The translations under genes were made by a program, and so were the position numbers. From NCBI RefSeq assembly GCF_013359595.1, contig NZ_JABFMP010000010.1:106796-170795 (forward strand): a stretch of 64,000 nt of DNA, read 5' to 3'. Positions 37,819 through 46,336 of this stretch are shown here, piece after piece. Within the stretch, counting starts at the first letter, position 1. Each line of letters starts with the position of its first letter. The stretch comes from Pseudomonas sp. C1C7. Lineage in GTDB: Bacteria; Pseudomonadota; Gammaproteobacteria; Pseudomonadales; Pseudomonadaceae. The notes below the pieces were generated by a model. The model saw only the letters and a program-made list of their open reading frames with translations, was not told the DNA's origin and made no database searches.

Positions 37819-39140
37819 TGAGCCTGCGTTTGCGCCTGAGCCTGGTGCTCGGGGGCGCGTTTGCGCTGATCTGGGCACTGGCCGCGGCCTGGATGCTCAG
37901 CGATTTGCGCAACCAGATGATGTTTTCCCTCGACCAGCGCCTGGTGGCGTCGGCGCGGATGGTCGCCGGGTTGATGGAGCAACTGCCGCCGTTGCCGAGC
38001 AAGGGCGAGGGCACCCATTTCAGTGCCGAACAACTGAACATTCCCGGCGGCATGGCCTGTCAGGTCAGCTCGTTGCGCGGCGAGATCCTCGCCCGCAGTC
38101 ACAGCGATCCGGAGCAGCCCCTGGAAGCCGAAAAGATGGGTTTCCACGATCAGATGATCGATGGTGCGCCGTGGCGCAGTTTTACCCTGGCGCGGGGCGA
38201 TCTGCGGATTACCACCGCTGACCGGCAGATCGAGCGCGAGGCGCTGAACATGTCGATCCTGCTGGCGGCATCGGTGCCGGTGGGCGTGGCGTTGCTCGGC
38301 TGCCTGTGCCTGCTGTGGCTGGGCATCGGCCAGGGGCTGGCGCCGCTCAACCGTATGCGCGATGCCTTGATGCGTCGCAGCGCCGATTCGCTTGAGCCGT
38401 TGCAGGTCCAGCCGTTGCCCAGCGAACTGCAACCCTTGCTCGAAACCCAGAACCAGCTGTTCCAGCGCATCGGCAAAACCATCGAGCGTGAACGCCGCCT
38501 GACCGGGGATGCCGCCCACGAATTGCGCAGCCCGCTGACCGCGATCAAGACCCACCTGCAAGTGGCGCGCATGACCGACGGCGCCGCCCGCGACCAGTCC
38601 CTGGCCCGGGCCGAAGAGGGCGCCGACCGCCTGCACCGCACGCTGGAGCAATTGCTGTTGCTGGCACGGGTCGAGGGCAGCCTGTCGTTCGACGACGGCG
38701 TGCAATGCAGCGCCGAACAGGTGGCGAAACTGGCGATCCAGGACACTGCCGGCGGCGATCGTCAGCGTATCCGCTTCAACGTCCCGGCCAGGCTCTCCCA
38801 CGCCCCGGTGCAAATGCCGTCGGTGCTGTCGATTGCCGCGCTGCGCAACCTGCTGGACAACGCCCTGCGCCATACGCCGGGTGATGGGCCGGTGGAACTG
38901 AGCCTGCAAACCACCGGCAATCGCGTGCAGTTTGTGGTGCGCGACCACGGGCCGGGGATCGCGGCCGATGATCTGCAGCATTTGACCCAGCGGTTCTGGC
39001 GCAATGGCCAGAGCACCGGTTGCGGGCTGGGCCTGGCGATCGTTCAGGCGATTGTTCAGCGCTGCGGCTGCACCCTGCATTTCGACAGCCGGCCGGATGG
39101 ATTGCGGGTGGAGCTGACCATGCCGCTGCAACCGGCCTGA
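37818..39140 (+). CDS. dsbS: DsbS, sensor histidine kinase
   Basis: The 440-residue kinase has two membrane segments (about 8-27 and 146-170) around a periplasmic sensor region of roughly 120 residues that contains a single cysteine (C81), a HAMP-like linker, a HisKA domain with H234 in DAAHELRSPL, and a HATPase_c domain (LLDNALRHTP, DHGPGI, GCGLGLAIVQ). DsbS is described as a copper-sensing kinase whose conserved cysteine binds Cu(I). TGATG coupling with dsbR indicates joint translation. Confidence 0.82.
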   Translation: MSLRLRLSLVLGGAFALIWALAAAWMLSDLRNQMMFSLDQRLVASARMVAGLMEQLPPLPSKGEGTHFSAEQLNIPGGMACQVSSLRGEILARSHSDPEQPLEAEKMGFHDQMIDGAPWRSFTLARGDLRITTADRQIEREALNMSILLAASVPVGVALLGCLCLLWLGIGQGLAPLNRMRDALMRRSADSLEPLQVQPLPSELQPLLETQNQLFQRIGKTIERERRLTGDAAHELRSPLTAIKTHLQVARMTDGAARDQSLARAEEGADRLHRTLEQLLLLARVEGSLSFDDGVQCSAEQVAKLAIQDTAGGDRQRIRFNVPARLSHAPVQMPSVLSIAALRNLLDNALRHTPGDGPVELSLQTTGNRVQFVVRDHGPGIAADDLQHLTQRFWRNGQSTGCGLGLAIVQAIVQRCGCTLHFDSRPDGLRVELTMPLQPA

Positions 39141-39158
39141 CAGCTATCCTCTGTAGGC

Positions 39159-39230
39159 GCTGCCGAAGGCTGCGATCTTTTGATCTTGCTTTTAAAAGGC
39201 AAAATCAAAAGATCGCAGCCTTCGGCAGCT
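39159..39230. repeat. REP-type long hairpin after dsbS
   Basis: GCTGCCGAAGGCTGCGATC and its complement, extended inward by TTTTGAT/ATCAAAA, enclose a short A/T-rich loop. It directly follows dsbS and may act as its terminator. Confidence 0.88.
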
Positions 39231-39334
39231 TCACGGGGATTGTGTTGCACATCAAATGTAACCTCTACACATTGGCCGCCCGCCCACCCCGTGACTATCG
39301 TTCCCCACACTCAACGGATTGAGGGAACAACGCC

Positions 39335-39820
39335 ATGGATGACCCGATTCAAACCTGCAAGGCCACGGCCGCCGATGTCGGCATCATCAGCCGTATCATC
39401 GACCGCTCCATCCGCGTCGGTTGCGCCCGCGACCACCGCAACCAACCACAGACCCTCGCGGTCTGGACCCGCAACACCTCCCTCGAACACATCCAGCACT
39501 GGCTCGCCGATCCGCGCCTGTACCTCAATATCGCCCTGTTGCAGGACAAGCCGGTCGGCGTCGCCATGGCCTCGGTCTGCGGCAAGGTGGCGTTCTGTTA
39601 CGTGCAACCGGAATGGTTTCGTCGCGGCGTCGGGCAGGCGCTGCTGGCGGATCTTGAAGCCTGGTTGCGCGATCAGGGCCAGCAACGGGTGCGCCTGCAC
39701 TGTACCCGCTCCAGCGAAGCCTTTTATCGCAATCTGGGTTACCGCTCCTGTGCCCGGGCTTTCATGGTCGCGGGGCTCAAGGCCATCCCCATGCACAAGG
39801 ACCTGACCTCGCCTGCATAG
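39335..39820 (+). CDS. GNAT-family acetyltransferase
   Basis: The 161-residue protein is a single GNAT domain, with the acetyl-CoA loop VQPEWFRRGVGQALLADLE near residues 90-108 and RSSEAFYRNLGY near the end. GAGGGAAC is before the ATG. It lies between dsbS and pvdH; the pvdH PvdS box begins just after its stop. No box is upstream of it, so it is not obviously iron-regulated. The substrate is unknown. Confidence 0.8.
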   Translation: MDDPIQTCKATAADVGIISRIIDRSIRVGCARDHRNQPQTLAVWTRNTSLEHIQHWLADPRLYLNIALLQDKPVGVAMASVCGKVAFCYVQPEWFRRGVGQALLADLEAWLRDQGQQRVRLHCTRSSEAFYRNLGYRSCARAFMVAGLKAIPMHKDLTSPA

Positions 39821-39837
39821 AAAGCCGACCGGGGGTC

Positions 39838-39861
39838 TAAATCCTCGATGGGCTGGTGCGT
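39838..39861 (+). promoter_or_regulatory. PvdS iron-starvation box of pvdH
   Basis: TAAAT at 39838-39842, 16 bases, CGT at 39859-39861, with the extended left side CTAAATCC that fits the consensus closely. The pvdH ATG is 98 bases downstream. Confidence 0.9.
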
Positions 39862-39958
39862 TTCCAGAACAGGAAAATCGGCCGGTGCGCCCTCCCTGGC
39901 GCGCACTCGGCCGATGCGCAGTTTTGGTCACTATCCACAGCGTATTGAGGTTCGAGAG

Positions 39959-41356
39959 ATGTCAGTCGCCACCAGCCTTGCCGAAGATCGGGTCGCCCCG
40001 ACCGAAACGCTTTACCAGTTCAATGAATCGCCGTTGCTGACCCGCCAGAACCAGCAGGAATCCAACGCCCGCAGCTATCCGCGACGCATTCCCCTGGCGC
40101 TCAAGCGGGCCAAGGGCATTCATGTCGAAGATGTCGAAGGCCGTCGTTTCATCGATTGCCTGGCCGGTGCCGGTACGCTGGCTTTGGGACATAACCATCC
40201 GGTGGTGATCGAAGCCATCCAGCAGGTGCTGGCCGATGAACTGCCGCTGCACACCCTGGACCTGACCACACCGGTGAAAGACCAGTTCGTGCAGGATCTG
40301 TTCGGCCTGTTGCCACCGGCATTGGCGGCGCAGGCGAAGATCCAGTTCTGTGGCCCTACCGGCACCGACGCCGTGGAAGCCGCCTTGAAACTGGTGCGCA
40401 CCGCCACTGGTCGCAGCACGGTGCTGTCGTTCCAGGGCGGTTACCACGGCATGAGCCAGGGCGCGTTGAGCCTGATGGGCAGCCTGGGGCCGAAGAAACC
40501 GCTGGGTGCCTTGCTGAGCAATGGCGTGCAGTTCATGCCATACCCTTACGACTACCGCTGCCCGTTCGGTCTCGGTGGCGAGCAAGGAGTGAAGGCCAAC
40601 CTGAACTACCTGGAAAACCTGCTCAACGATCCCGAGGCCGGCGTGCAATTGCCGGCGGCGGTGATCGTCGAAGTGGTGCAGGGCGAGGGCGGGGTGATTC
40701 CGGCCGATCTGGCCTGGTTGCGCGGATTGCGGCGGATTACCGAGAAGGCCGGCGTGGCCTTGATCGTCGATGAAATCCAGAGTGGTTTCGCCCGCACCGG
40801 CAAGATGTTCGCCTTCGAGCACGCCGGGATCGTCCCGGATGTGGTGGTGATGTCCAAGGCCATCGGCGGCAGTTTGCCGCTGGCGGTGGTGGTCTATCGC
40901 GACTGGCTCGACACCTGGCTGCCGGGCGCCCACGCCGGCACTTTCCGTGGCAACCAGATGGCCATGGCCGCCGGTTCCGCGGTGATGCGCTACCTCACCG
41001 AACACAACGTCTGCGAACACGCCGCCGCCATGGGCGAACGCCTGGGCGGGCATTTGCGCACCCTGCAGCGGGACTTCCCGCAATTGGGTGACATTCGTGG
41101 GCGCGGGTTGATGATCGGCGTTGAACTGGTGGATCCGACCGGCGCACTGGATGCCCAGGGGCATCCGCCGGTGTTTGCGCGCCTGGCGCCGCTGGTCCAG
41201 CGCGAATGCCTCAAGCGCGGCTTGATCCTCGAGCTGGGCGGTCGTCAGGGCGGCGTGGTGCGCTTCCTGCCGCCGCTGGTGATCACCGCCGCGCAGATCG
41301 ACGAAGTGGCCGGGATTTTTGGCCGGGCGTTGGCTGCGGCGACTGCCAGTCTCTAA
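39959..41356 (+). CDS. pvdH: PvdH, L-2,4-diaminobutyrate:2-oxoglutarate aminotransferase
   Basis: The 465-residue class-III aminotransferase makes 2,4-diaminobutyrate, a pyoverdine chromophore precursor, from aspartate semialdehyde and glutamate. It has the PLP-binding G-rich segment GPTGTDAVEAALKL (132-145), the ring-contact DEIQSGFARTG (from 271) and the Schiff-base lysine K300 in MSKAIGG. GAGG precedes the ATG at 39959; the frame is open upstream through the PvdS box. The Dab it makes is what the third adenylation domain of PvdL appears to select. Confidence 0.95.
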   Translation: MSVATSLAEDRVAPTETLYQFNESPLLTRQNQQESNARSYPRRIPLALKRAKGIHVEDVEGRRFIDCLAGAGTLALGHNHPVVIEAIQQVLADELPLHTLDLTTPVKDQFVQDLFGLLPPALAAQAKIQFCGPTGTDAVEAALKLVRTATGRSTVLSFQGGYHGMSQGALSLMGSLGPKKPLGALLSNGVQFMPYPYDYRCPFGLGGEQGVKANLNYLENLLNDPEAGVQLPAAVIVEVVQGEGGVIPADLAWLRGLRRITEKAGVALIVDEIQSGFARTGKMFAFEHAGIVPDVVVMSKAIGGSLPLAVVVYRDWLDTWLPGAHAGTFRGNQMAMAAGSAVMRYLTEHNVCEHAAAMGERLGGHLRTLQRDFPQLGDIRGRGLMIGVELVDPTGALDAQGHPPVFARLAPLVQRECLKRGLILELGGRQGGVVRFLPPLVITAAQIDEVAGIFGRALAAATASL

Positions 41357-41377
41357 ATATTTGCCAGCCTGGAACGT
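41354..41377 (+). promoter_or_regulatory. PvdS iron-starvation box of mbtH overlapping the pvdH stop
   Basis: TAAAT at 41354-41358, 16 bases, CGT at 41375-41377 is an exact match. Its first three bases are the pvdH stop codon. The mbtH ATG is 61 bases downstream. Confidence 0.85.
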
Positions 41378-41437
41378 TCCTTCTACATACCGGCTGCACG
41401 CTACGTGCGGCCCACCCAACAGCGATGGAGAAACAGC

Positions 41438-41665
41438 ATGACGTCAGTATTCGACCGCGAGGACATCCTCTTTCAGGTCGTGGTCAACCACGAAGAGCAA
41501 TACTCGATCTGGCCCGACTACAAAGCCGTGCCACAAGGCTGGCGCACCGTGGGCAAGAGCGGCCTGAAGAAGGAATGCCTGGCCTGGATCGAAGAAACCT
41601 GGACCGACATGCGCCCCCTGAGCCTGCGCCAGAAGATGGATGAGCAGGCCGCCGTGACACATTGA
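41438..41665 (+). CDS. MbtH-like protein for pyoverdine synthetases
   Basis: The 75-residue product shows the family signature [21 protein letters not shown] and the late WTDMRPLSL. MbtH-like proteins bind adenylation domains and are needed for their solubility or activity. It follows pvdH with its own PvdS box, as with PA2412 next to pvdH in P. aeruginosa. GGAG precedes the ATG. A strong terminator follows. Confidence 0.95.
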   Translation: MTSVFDREDILFQVVVNHEEQYSIWPDYKAVPQGWRTVGKSGLKKECLAWIEETWTDMRPLSLRQKMDEQAAVTH

Positions 41666-41678
41666 TCGTCCGGCCATG

Positions 41679-41717
41679 AAAAAACCGCTGAACCGGTAAC
41701 GGTCAGCGGTTTTTTTG
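41679..41717 (+). terminator. Rho-independent terminator after mbtH
   Basis: AACCGCTGA and TCAGCGGTT form a nine-base stem with an A run before and T7 after, so it can work for transcription in either direction. Confidence 0.88.
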
Positions 41718-41727
41718 TATCCATCCC

Positions 41728-41823
41728 CTGTAGGAGCGAGGCTTGCCCGCGAAGGCAGTGTGTCAGTCGACATTGAAGTTGGATGTGCCGGCCTCTTCGC
41801 GGGCAAGCCTCGCTCCTACAGGT
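41728..41823. repeat. REP doublet between mbtH and fpvF
   Basis: Arms TGTAGGAGCGAGGCTTGCCC and its complement lie between two convergent transcription units, next to the mbtH terminator. Confidence 0.9.
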
Positions 41824-41834
41824 AGCTAACCGAT

Positions 41835-42734
41835 CTAGGTGCTACTCAGGCCCTTGATGACGCCATCAATATTCCCTTCCAACTCCGCCACCGGATCTTC
41901 GGCATCGGTGCTCAACACCACCAACCGACTCCCGCCTTCGCTGATCGCCGCCTTCACCGCCTCTGAAGGCTGACGATGATGCAGCACCAGCGCCACGTCG
42001 TTGTCCTTGAGCGTCGCACTCAAGGCCTTCAACGCTTGCGGTGTCCATTCGGCATCCGCGCGCGCATCCAGGCCGATCAGTTCCAGATTGAGGCTGCCAA
42101 TCAGATAACCGAAGTGATCGCTCAGGCTCATCACACTCAGGTTGTCCGCCGCGGCCAGGCGCGCTTCGCTGTCGGCGCTGAGTTGCAACAGGCGCTGTTT
42201 CAGTGCCGCCAGGTTGGCCTCGATCGCAGGCTTGGCCGTCGGCGCCAGGCGCACCAGATCGGCGGCCATCACGTCCGCCATGCGCCCCATGTTGTTGCTC
42301 GCCAGCCACGGCTGACTGTTCAGGCCGTCGACCTTGTTGCCCGGCTGCACCGCGATCCCCGGCAGGGCGCCGTCCACCGGGCGGGCGGCGTCGACTTCGA
42401 CGATGCGGATATTGCTGCGCCGCGCCATCGGGTACAGCGGATCGTCCGGCCACAGCGAGCGCAGACCGATCACCGCATCGGCATTGGTTGAAAGTTTGGC
42501 CAGTGCCGGCGCGCCACGACCGGTGAAGTAGGCGCTCTGGCGGCTGCCGGGCAGGTTGGCGGGCGCGGCGCGTTCGAGGCTGACGTCGGTGCCCTTGAGC
42601 AGCACCTCGCCCAGGCCATAGGTCACCGGCAACGAAGCGAGCACCCGCAGCGGTTTTGCAGTGTCGGCGAAGGCGTTTGCGGTCAGCCCGCACAGGGCGA
42701 CCGCCAAGGTCAGTTGTCGCAGAGAAAAAGCCAT
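41835..42734 (-). CDS. fpvF: FpvF, periplasmic metal-binding-protein-like component
   Basis: The 299-residue protein has a signal peptide (about 1-23, ending NAFA) and a helical-backbone metal-binding fold like ZnuA, but without the NPHxxxxP metal ligand set. FpvF works with FpvC in iron handling from ferripyoverdine and is reported to bind pyoverdine, while FpvC binds ferrous iron. It is the last gene of the eight-gene operon and begins directly after the fpvE stop. A REP doublet lies downstream. Confidence 0.9.
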   Translation of the reverse strand: MAFSLRQLTLAVALCGLTANAFADTAKPLRVLASLPVTYGLGEVLLKGTDVSLERAAPANLPGSRQSAYFTGRGAPALAKLSTNADAVIGLRSLWPDDPLYPMARRSNIRIVEVDAARPVDGALPGIAVQPGNKVDGLNSQPWLASNNMGRMADVMAADLVRLAPTAKPAIEANLAALKQRLLQLSADSEARLAAADNLSVMSLSDHFGYLIGSLNLELIGLDARADAEWTPQALKALSATLKDNDVALVLHHRQPSEAVKAAISEGGSRLVVLSTDAEDPVAELEGNIDGVIKGLSST

Positions 42735-43634
42735 TTATCCAAGGTTCCCTTTGAGGCTGGGCACGATGCCGCGCGCGATGGCGGCCAGGGCGAAGGCGAT
42801 ACCGGCCATCAGGATGATCGCGGCACCGGACGGAATCGGCAGGTCGAAGACGATGGGCGCGAGAATCCCGCACAGGGTGCTCACCGTGGCGATCAGCACC
42901 GAGCACCAGAAAAAGCCTTTCAGCGACTGGCTGAGCAAGCGCGCCGCCGCGGCCGGAATCACCAGCAGCGCACCCACCAGAATCGCGCCGATGACTTTCA
43001 CGGCGGCCACGGTGATCAGGGTCACCAGAATCACGAACAGGTAATCCAGTGCCTTGACCGCCACCCCGCGCACCGCCGCCAGTTGCGGGTTGAAGCTGGC
43101 GAGCATGATGCGGTTGTACAGCGGCAGAGCCAGGGCCATCACCAGCGAGCCGACGATGGCCAGCACCAGCAGATCATTGCCGTTGACCGTCAGCACCGAG
43201 CCGAACAGTACGTTCTCCAGAATGTGCACGTTGATCTTGCCCGCCAGGATAAGCAGCAGGCTCGCCCCCAGCGCCAGGGACACCGAGAGGAACACCCCGA
43301 TCAAGGTGTCCGGCGCCAGGCCGGTGCGGTTGCGCAAATAATTGAGCAGGATGCCGAACAGCAGGCAGTAGCCGAACAGGCTGCCGTAGGGGCCGGTGTA
43401 GGGCTCACCGAGCAGGATTCCGATGGCCACGCCGGTCAACGCCGCGTGGCCCACCGCTTCGGAGAAAAACGCGAAACGCTTGACCACCACCAGCGTTCCC
43501 AGGCCTCCCAGCACCGGGCCGATCAGCAGCCCGGCGAGCAAGGCGTTGACCACAAATCCGTAGGCCAGCGCCTCGGGCAGGTAACCCGACGAGGCCCAGC
43601 CCTGAATCATCAATCGAAAGGCTTCGTAACTCAT
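42735..43634 (-). CDS. fpvE: FpvE, ABC-3 family inner-membrane iron permease
   Basis: The 299-residue protein has about eight to nine membrane helices typical of zinc/manganese/iron ABC-3 permeases, including FFSEAVGHAALTGVAIGILLG and the long hydrophobic C-terminal half. It should carry iron freed from pyoverdine into the cytoplasm with FpvD. The ATG overlaps the fpvD stop by one base, and its own stop abuts the fpvF start. Confidence 0.92.
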   Translation of the reverse strand: MSYEAFRLMIQGWASSGYLPEALAYGFVVNALLAGLLIGPVLGGLGTLVVVKRFAFFSEAVGHAALTGVAIGILLGEPYTGPYGSLFGYCLLFGILLNYLRNRTGLAPDTLIGVFLSVSLALGASLLLILAGKINVHILENVLFGSVLTVNGNDLLVLAIVGSLVMALALPLYNRIMLASFNPQLAAVRGVAVKALDYLFVILVTLITVAAVKVIGAILVGALLVIPAAAARLLSQSLKGFFWCSVLIATVSTLCGILAPIVFDLPIPSGAAIILMAGIAFALAAIARGIVPSLKGNLG

Positions 43635-44479
43635 CAGGCAAGGCTCCGTGGCTGGGTCGAAAACAGGCTCAGCAGACGTTCGGGCGTCAGCGCCTGTTGC
43701 GGGGTGGCGTCGAACAGCACCCGACGGTTGAGGCCAGTCACGTGGTCTGCCAGACGCTTGACCGCTTCCAGATCATGCTCGATCCACAGCACGGTGATGC
43801 CGGCGGCGCGCCAGTCGCCGAGCAGGCGTTCGAACACCTGGATACCGGCCTCATCGAGCGCCGACATCGGCTCATCCAGCACCAGCAGCTGCGGCGCCGG
43901 AATTAATCCCTGCGCCAGCAACACCCGTTGGCGCTCGCCACCGGACAGCGCGCCCATGCGCCGCTTGCGCTTGTCCTGCATGCCAACCCGCTCCAGCGCC
44001 TCGCCAATCGCCCCGGCGTAATGCTTGCTCAGACCGAGGAAGGCCGGGCGCCGCTGGCACATGGCGGCCATGAAATCGTCGACGGTCATTGGCAGGCCAC
44101 GATCGAATTCCAAAGCCTGGGGCACGTAACCGATGGTCCCTGGCTCGCCGGGCCATTGCAGGCTCAGGCGGCCCTGATGCGGCATCTGCCCGAGCAGGGT
44201 CTTGATCAGCGAACTCTTGCCGCCACCGTTGGGGCCGACCAGCGCATGCACGCTGCCTGGGCGAACCTGAAAGTTGACCTTGTCGAGAATCGTCGTGCGG
44301 CCAAGGGTCAGGCAGACGTCAGCAAAATCCAGCGTCGGCCCCACGCCCTGTAGGAGCGAGCTTGCTCGCGATGGCGGTGTCTCATCCAACGATGAAGGTG
44401 TCTGATCCGACGCATTCGCGAGCAAGCCCGCTCCCACAGGGGCGGTGGATTCATCGGGCAGGGTTTCTTTTACGGTCAT
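43634..44479 (-). CDS. fpvD: FpvD, ABC transporter ATPase with REP-encoded N-terminal extension
   Basis: The 281-residue ATPase has Walker A GPNGGGKSS at 82-90, the LSGGERQRVLLAQG signature and Walker B LLVLDEPMSALD. The ATPase core begins near residue 48. Residues 14-45 are translated from a complete REP doublet in frame (starting PVGAGLLANA and ending SSLLQG), giving an extra flexible N-terminus that ABC ATPases normally lack. Initiation at 44479 is supported by an ATGA overlap with fpvC. I see no good start site after the REP. Confidence 0.9.
   Translation of the reverse strand: MTVKETLPDESTAPVGAGLLANASDQTPSSLDETPPSRASSLLQGVGPTLDFADVCLTLGRTTILDKVNFQVRPGSVHALVGPNGGGKSSLIKTLLGQMPHQGRLSLQWPGEPGTIGYVPQALEFDRGLPMTVDDFMAAMCQRRPAFLGLSKHYAGAIGEALERVGMQDKRKRRMGALSGGERQRVLLAQGLIPAPQLLVLDEPMSALDEAGIQVFERLLGDWRAAGITVLWIEHDLEAVKRLADHVTGLNRRVLFDATPQQALTPERLLSLFSTQPRSLA
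44347..44440. repeat. REP doublet inside the fpvD coding sequence
   Basis: Arms CTGTAGGAGCGAGCTTGCTC and the near-complement TTCGCGAGCAAGCCCGCTCC flank about 40 bases. Its 94 bases fall in frame with fpvD and contain no stop codon on the fpvD strand. Confidence 0.9.
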
Positions 44480-45402
44480 GCGCCTGACTCCTGAATCGCC
44501 CGGACCACGGTGTTGAGGTTGCCGGTCATTTCCTTTTCATACTTGTCGGCGGTGTATTCGCCGTAGGAAATGTGCGACAGCGGATACAGCTTCACCCCGG
44601 ATTCACGCTGGATGGTGTCGACGTAGGTGGAGGGGAAATCCATCTCCGAAAAGATCACCTTCACGTCCAGTTCGCGCAGTTGGTCGATGGTCTTTTTCAG
44701 CTGGCTCGGGCTCGGTTCGATGCCGTGGGCCGGCTCGACGACGGCGGTGACTTCCAGGCCGAATTCGCGCAGCAGGTAGTCGTAGGCGGCGTGCACCGTG
44801 GCCACCCGCAGTTCGGCGTTGGGCGCTTGGGTCAGTTTGGCCAGGGCGTCGGCGCGCATCTTGCGCAGACGTTTGCCGTAAGCCCGGGCGTTGTCGGTGT
44901 AGGTCTTGGCGTTGGCCGGATCGAGCTTGCCCAGCTCCCGGGCGATATTGTTGACCTGGGCAATCGAGGCGCTGATCGAAAGGAAGGTGTGCGGGTTGAC
45001 CACCTTGCCGGCACCGCGCGCGGCAATGCCGGTGGCGGCCAGCAGCGGTACGTTTTCGTTGGCTTCGATCACCTTGATGTCCGGGGTTTCGCTGGCGGCG
45101 ATCATGCGGTCGGCGAAGTCGTCGTGACCCACACCGTTGAGCACGATCACGTCCAGCCCGCTGATGCGCTTGATGTCCTCGGCCCGTGGCTCGTAGGCGT
45201 GGGGGTTGAAGCCGGCGGGAATCAGCGGCACCACTTCGGCCTTGTCGCCGACGATGTTGGCGACGTAGCTGTAGTAAGGGTGCAGGGTGATGCCGATGCG
45301 CAGGCGCTTGGCCTCGTCGGCGCTGGCCAGGGGTGTCAGCAGGCAGGCCATCAGGCCGATCAGTGCCAGACGCAGAACAGAGCGTAGCGATGAAATGGGC
45401 AT
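44476..45402 (-). CDS. fpvC: FpvC, periplasmic metal-binding protein (cluster A-I)
   Basis: The 308-residue protein has a signal peptide (about 1-28) and a ZnuA/TroA-type fold with likely metal ligands H68 (in NPHAYEP), H138 (NPHTF), H204 (ATVHAAYDYL) and an acidic residue in FSEMDFPST. FpvC is described as a ferrous-iron-binding chaperone feeding FpvDE. It shares an ATGA overlap with fpvD and begins 35 bases after fpvK, the only real gap in the operon. Confidence 0.92.
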   Translation of the reverse strand: MPISSLRSVLRLALIGLMACLLTPLASADEAKRLRIGITLHPYYSYVANIVGDKAEVVPLIPAGFNPHAYEPRAEDIKRISGLDVIVLNGVGHDDFADRMIAASETPDIKVIEANENVPLLAATGIAARGAGKVVNPHTFLSISASIAQVNNIARELGKLDPANAKTYTDNARAYGKRLRKMRADALAKLTQAPNAELRVATVHAAYDYLLREFGLEVTAVVEPAHGIEPSPSQLKKTIDQLRELDVKVIFSEMDFPSTYVDTIQRESGVKLYPLSHISYGEYTADKYEKEMTGNLNTVVRAIQESGA

Positions 45403-45437
45403 GGGAAAGCGGTCTTCTCTGGAGTGAAGGCGAAGGT

Positions 45438-46010
45438 TCAGTGCCGGTGCTGGCGGGTCACGCCGGCATCGAATTGCGCGACGATCTGCTGCCAGCCGGC
45501 GCTTTCCAGCGCAGCGTCGGCCAGATCGGCCGGGGCCTTGATGGCGGCGGCGCGGTTGAGCCAGATGTCAGGGGCAGTGCCGTCGGCGCTCAGGCGCATC
45601 AGGAACGAGCCTGCGACGGCGGGTGTCTGGCTCTGTCCGAAATACGCGCCTACATCGAGCAACTGCCAGACATGGCCTCCGCGACTGACGGAGCTGGCGT
45701 CTTGGGCGAATGGTGCGAAACCTTCATCGGCCAGGGCATCGGTTGTCGGCAGGGTTTGCTGTTCCTGGCGCAACAGCCGAATCTCGTCGAGCGTCACCCG
45801 CAGGTCGGCGTAGATGCCTTGCTCGGCGGCGCTCAGGTCGCGGCGGGCATCCAGTTGATGGTTGCTGATGGCGGGGGCGTCCTGCGATTCGTGGCGCCAG
45901 GCGACCACGGAGCCTGCAACCGCGAGGATCAACAGGCACAACAGCAATACATTGAGGGTTTCGTGGCCGGCGCCGGCCGGGCGCACGACTTGAGTGGTTG
46001 GGTTGCTCAT
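45438..46010 (-). CDS. fpvK: FpvK, membrane-anchored protein of the ferripyoverdine reduction complex
   Basis: The 190-residue protein has one membrane anchor (about residues 20-38, LNVLLLCLLILAVAGSVVAW) and a periplasmic domain with no catalytic motif I recognise. Genes at this place in P. aeruginosa (PA2406) are part of the FpvGHJK set needed for efficient iron release from pyoverdine. Its start overlaps the fpvJ stop by four bases. The exact role is unknown. Confidence 0.87.
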   Translation of the reverse strand: MSNPTTQVVRPAGAGHETLNVLLLCLLILAVAGSVVAWRHESQDAPAISNHQLDARRDLSAAEQGIYADLRVTLDEIRLLRQEQQTLPTTDALADEGFAPFAQDASSVSRGGHVWQLLDVGAYFGQSQTPAVAGSFLMRLSADGTAPDIWLNRAAAIKAPADLADAALESAGWQQIVAQFDAGVTRQHRH

Positions 46011-46336
46011 GGGCTTTCGATATCCGCCTGGTCGATTTCGACGACGTGGCCGGGGCCGGCGTCGAACAGCACATAGAACTCGGCGCCGGGTTTCTTGAAG
46101 GTCAGGGTCGAGTCGGCGCCGAGCTTGCCCGGCAGCAGGATGGTTTCGTCATAACCGATCACGTCGAGGGTCACCCCCGGCGCGCCGCTGCCGTCGGAGA
46201 AACCGCCGGTGCACTTGATCTGCTCGGCGTCGATGGCCTTGCATTCGCACATCGGGTTGTGGGCCAGGGCGCTGGTGCTGAAACCGGCGCAAAGCACCAG
46301 CAAAGCGGCGCTCAAAGGATGAGTCAGCTTGATCAT
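46007..46336 (-). CDS. fpvJ: FpvJ, small periplasmic cysteine-containing protein
   Basis: The 109-residue product has a signal peptide ending near ALA at 23-25 and then a mature N-terminus with C30, C32 and C42 (HNPMCECKAIDA), which could bind a metal or form a disulfide. The rest looks like a small beta domain. Position in the operon matches PA2405. An upstream frame reaching 46597 is an artefact of overlap with fpvH; the ATG at 46336 overlaps the fpvH stop in ATGA. Confidence 0.87.
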   Translation of the reverse strand: MIKLTHPLSAALLVLCAGFSTSALAHNPMCECKAIDAEQIKCTGGFSDGSGAPGVTLDVIGYDETILLPGKLGADSTLTFKKPGAEFYVLFDAGPGHVVEIDQADIESP

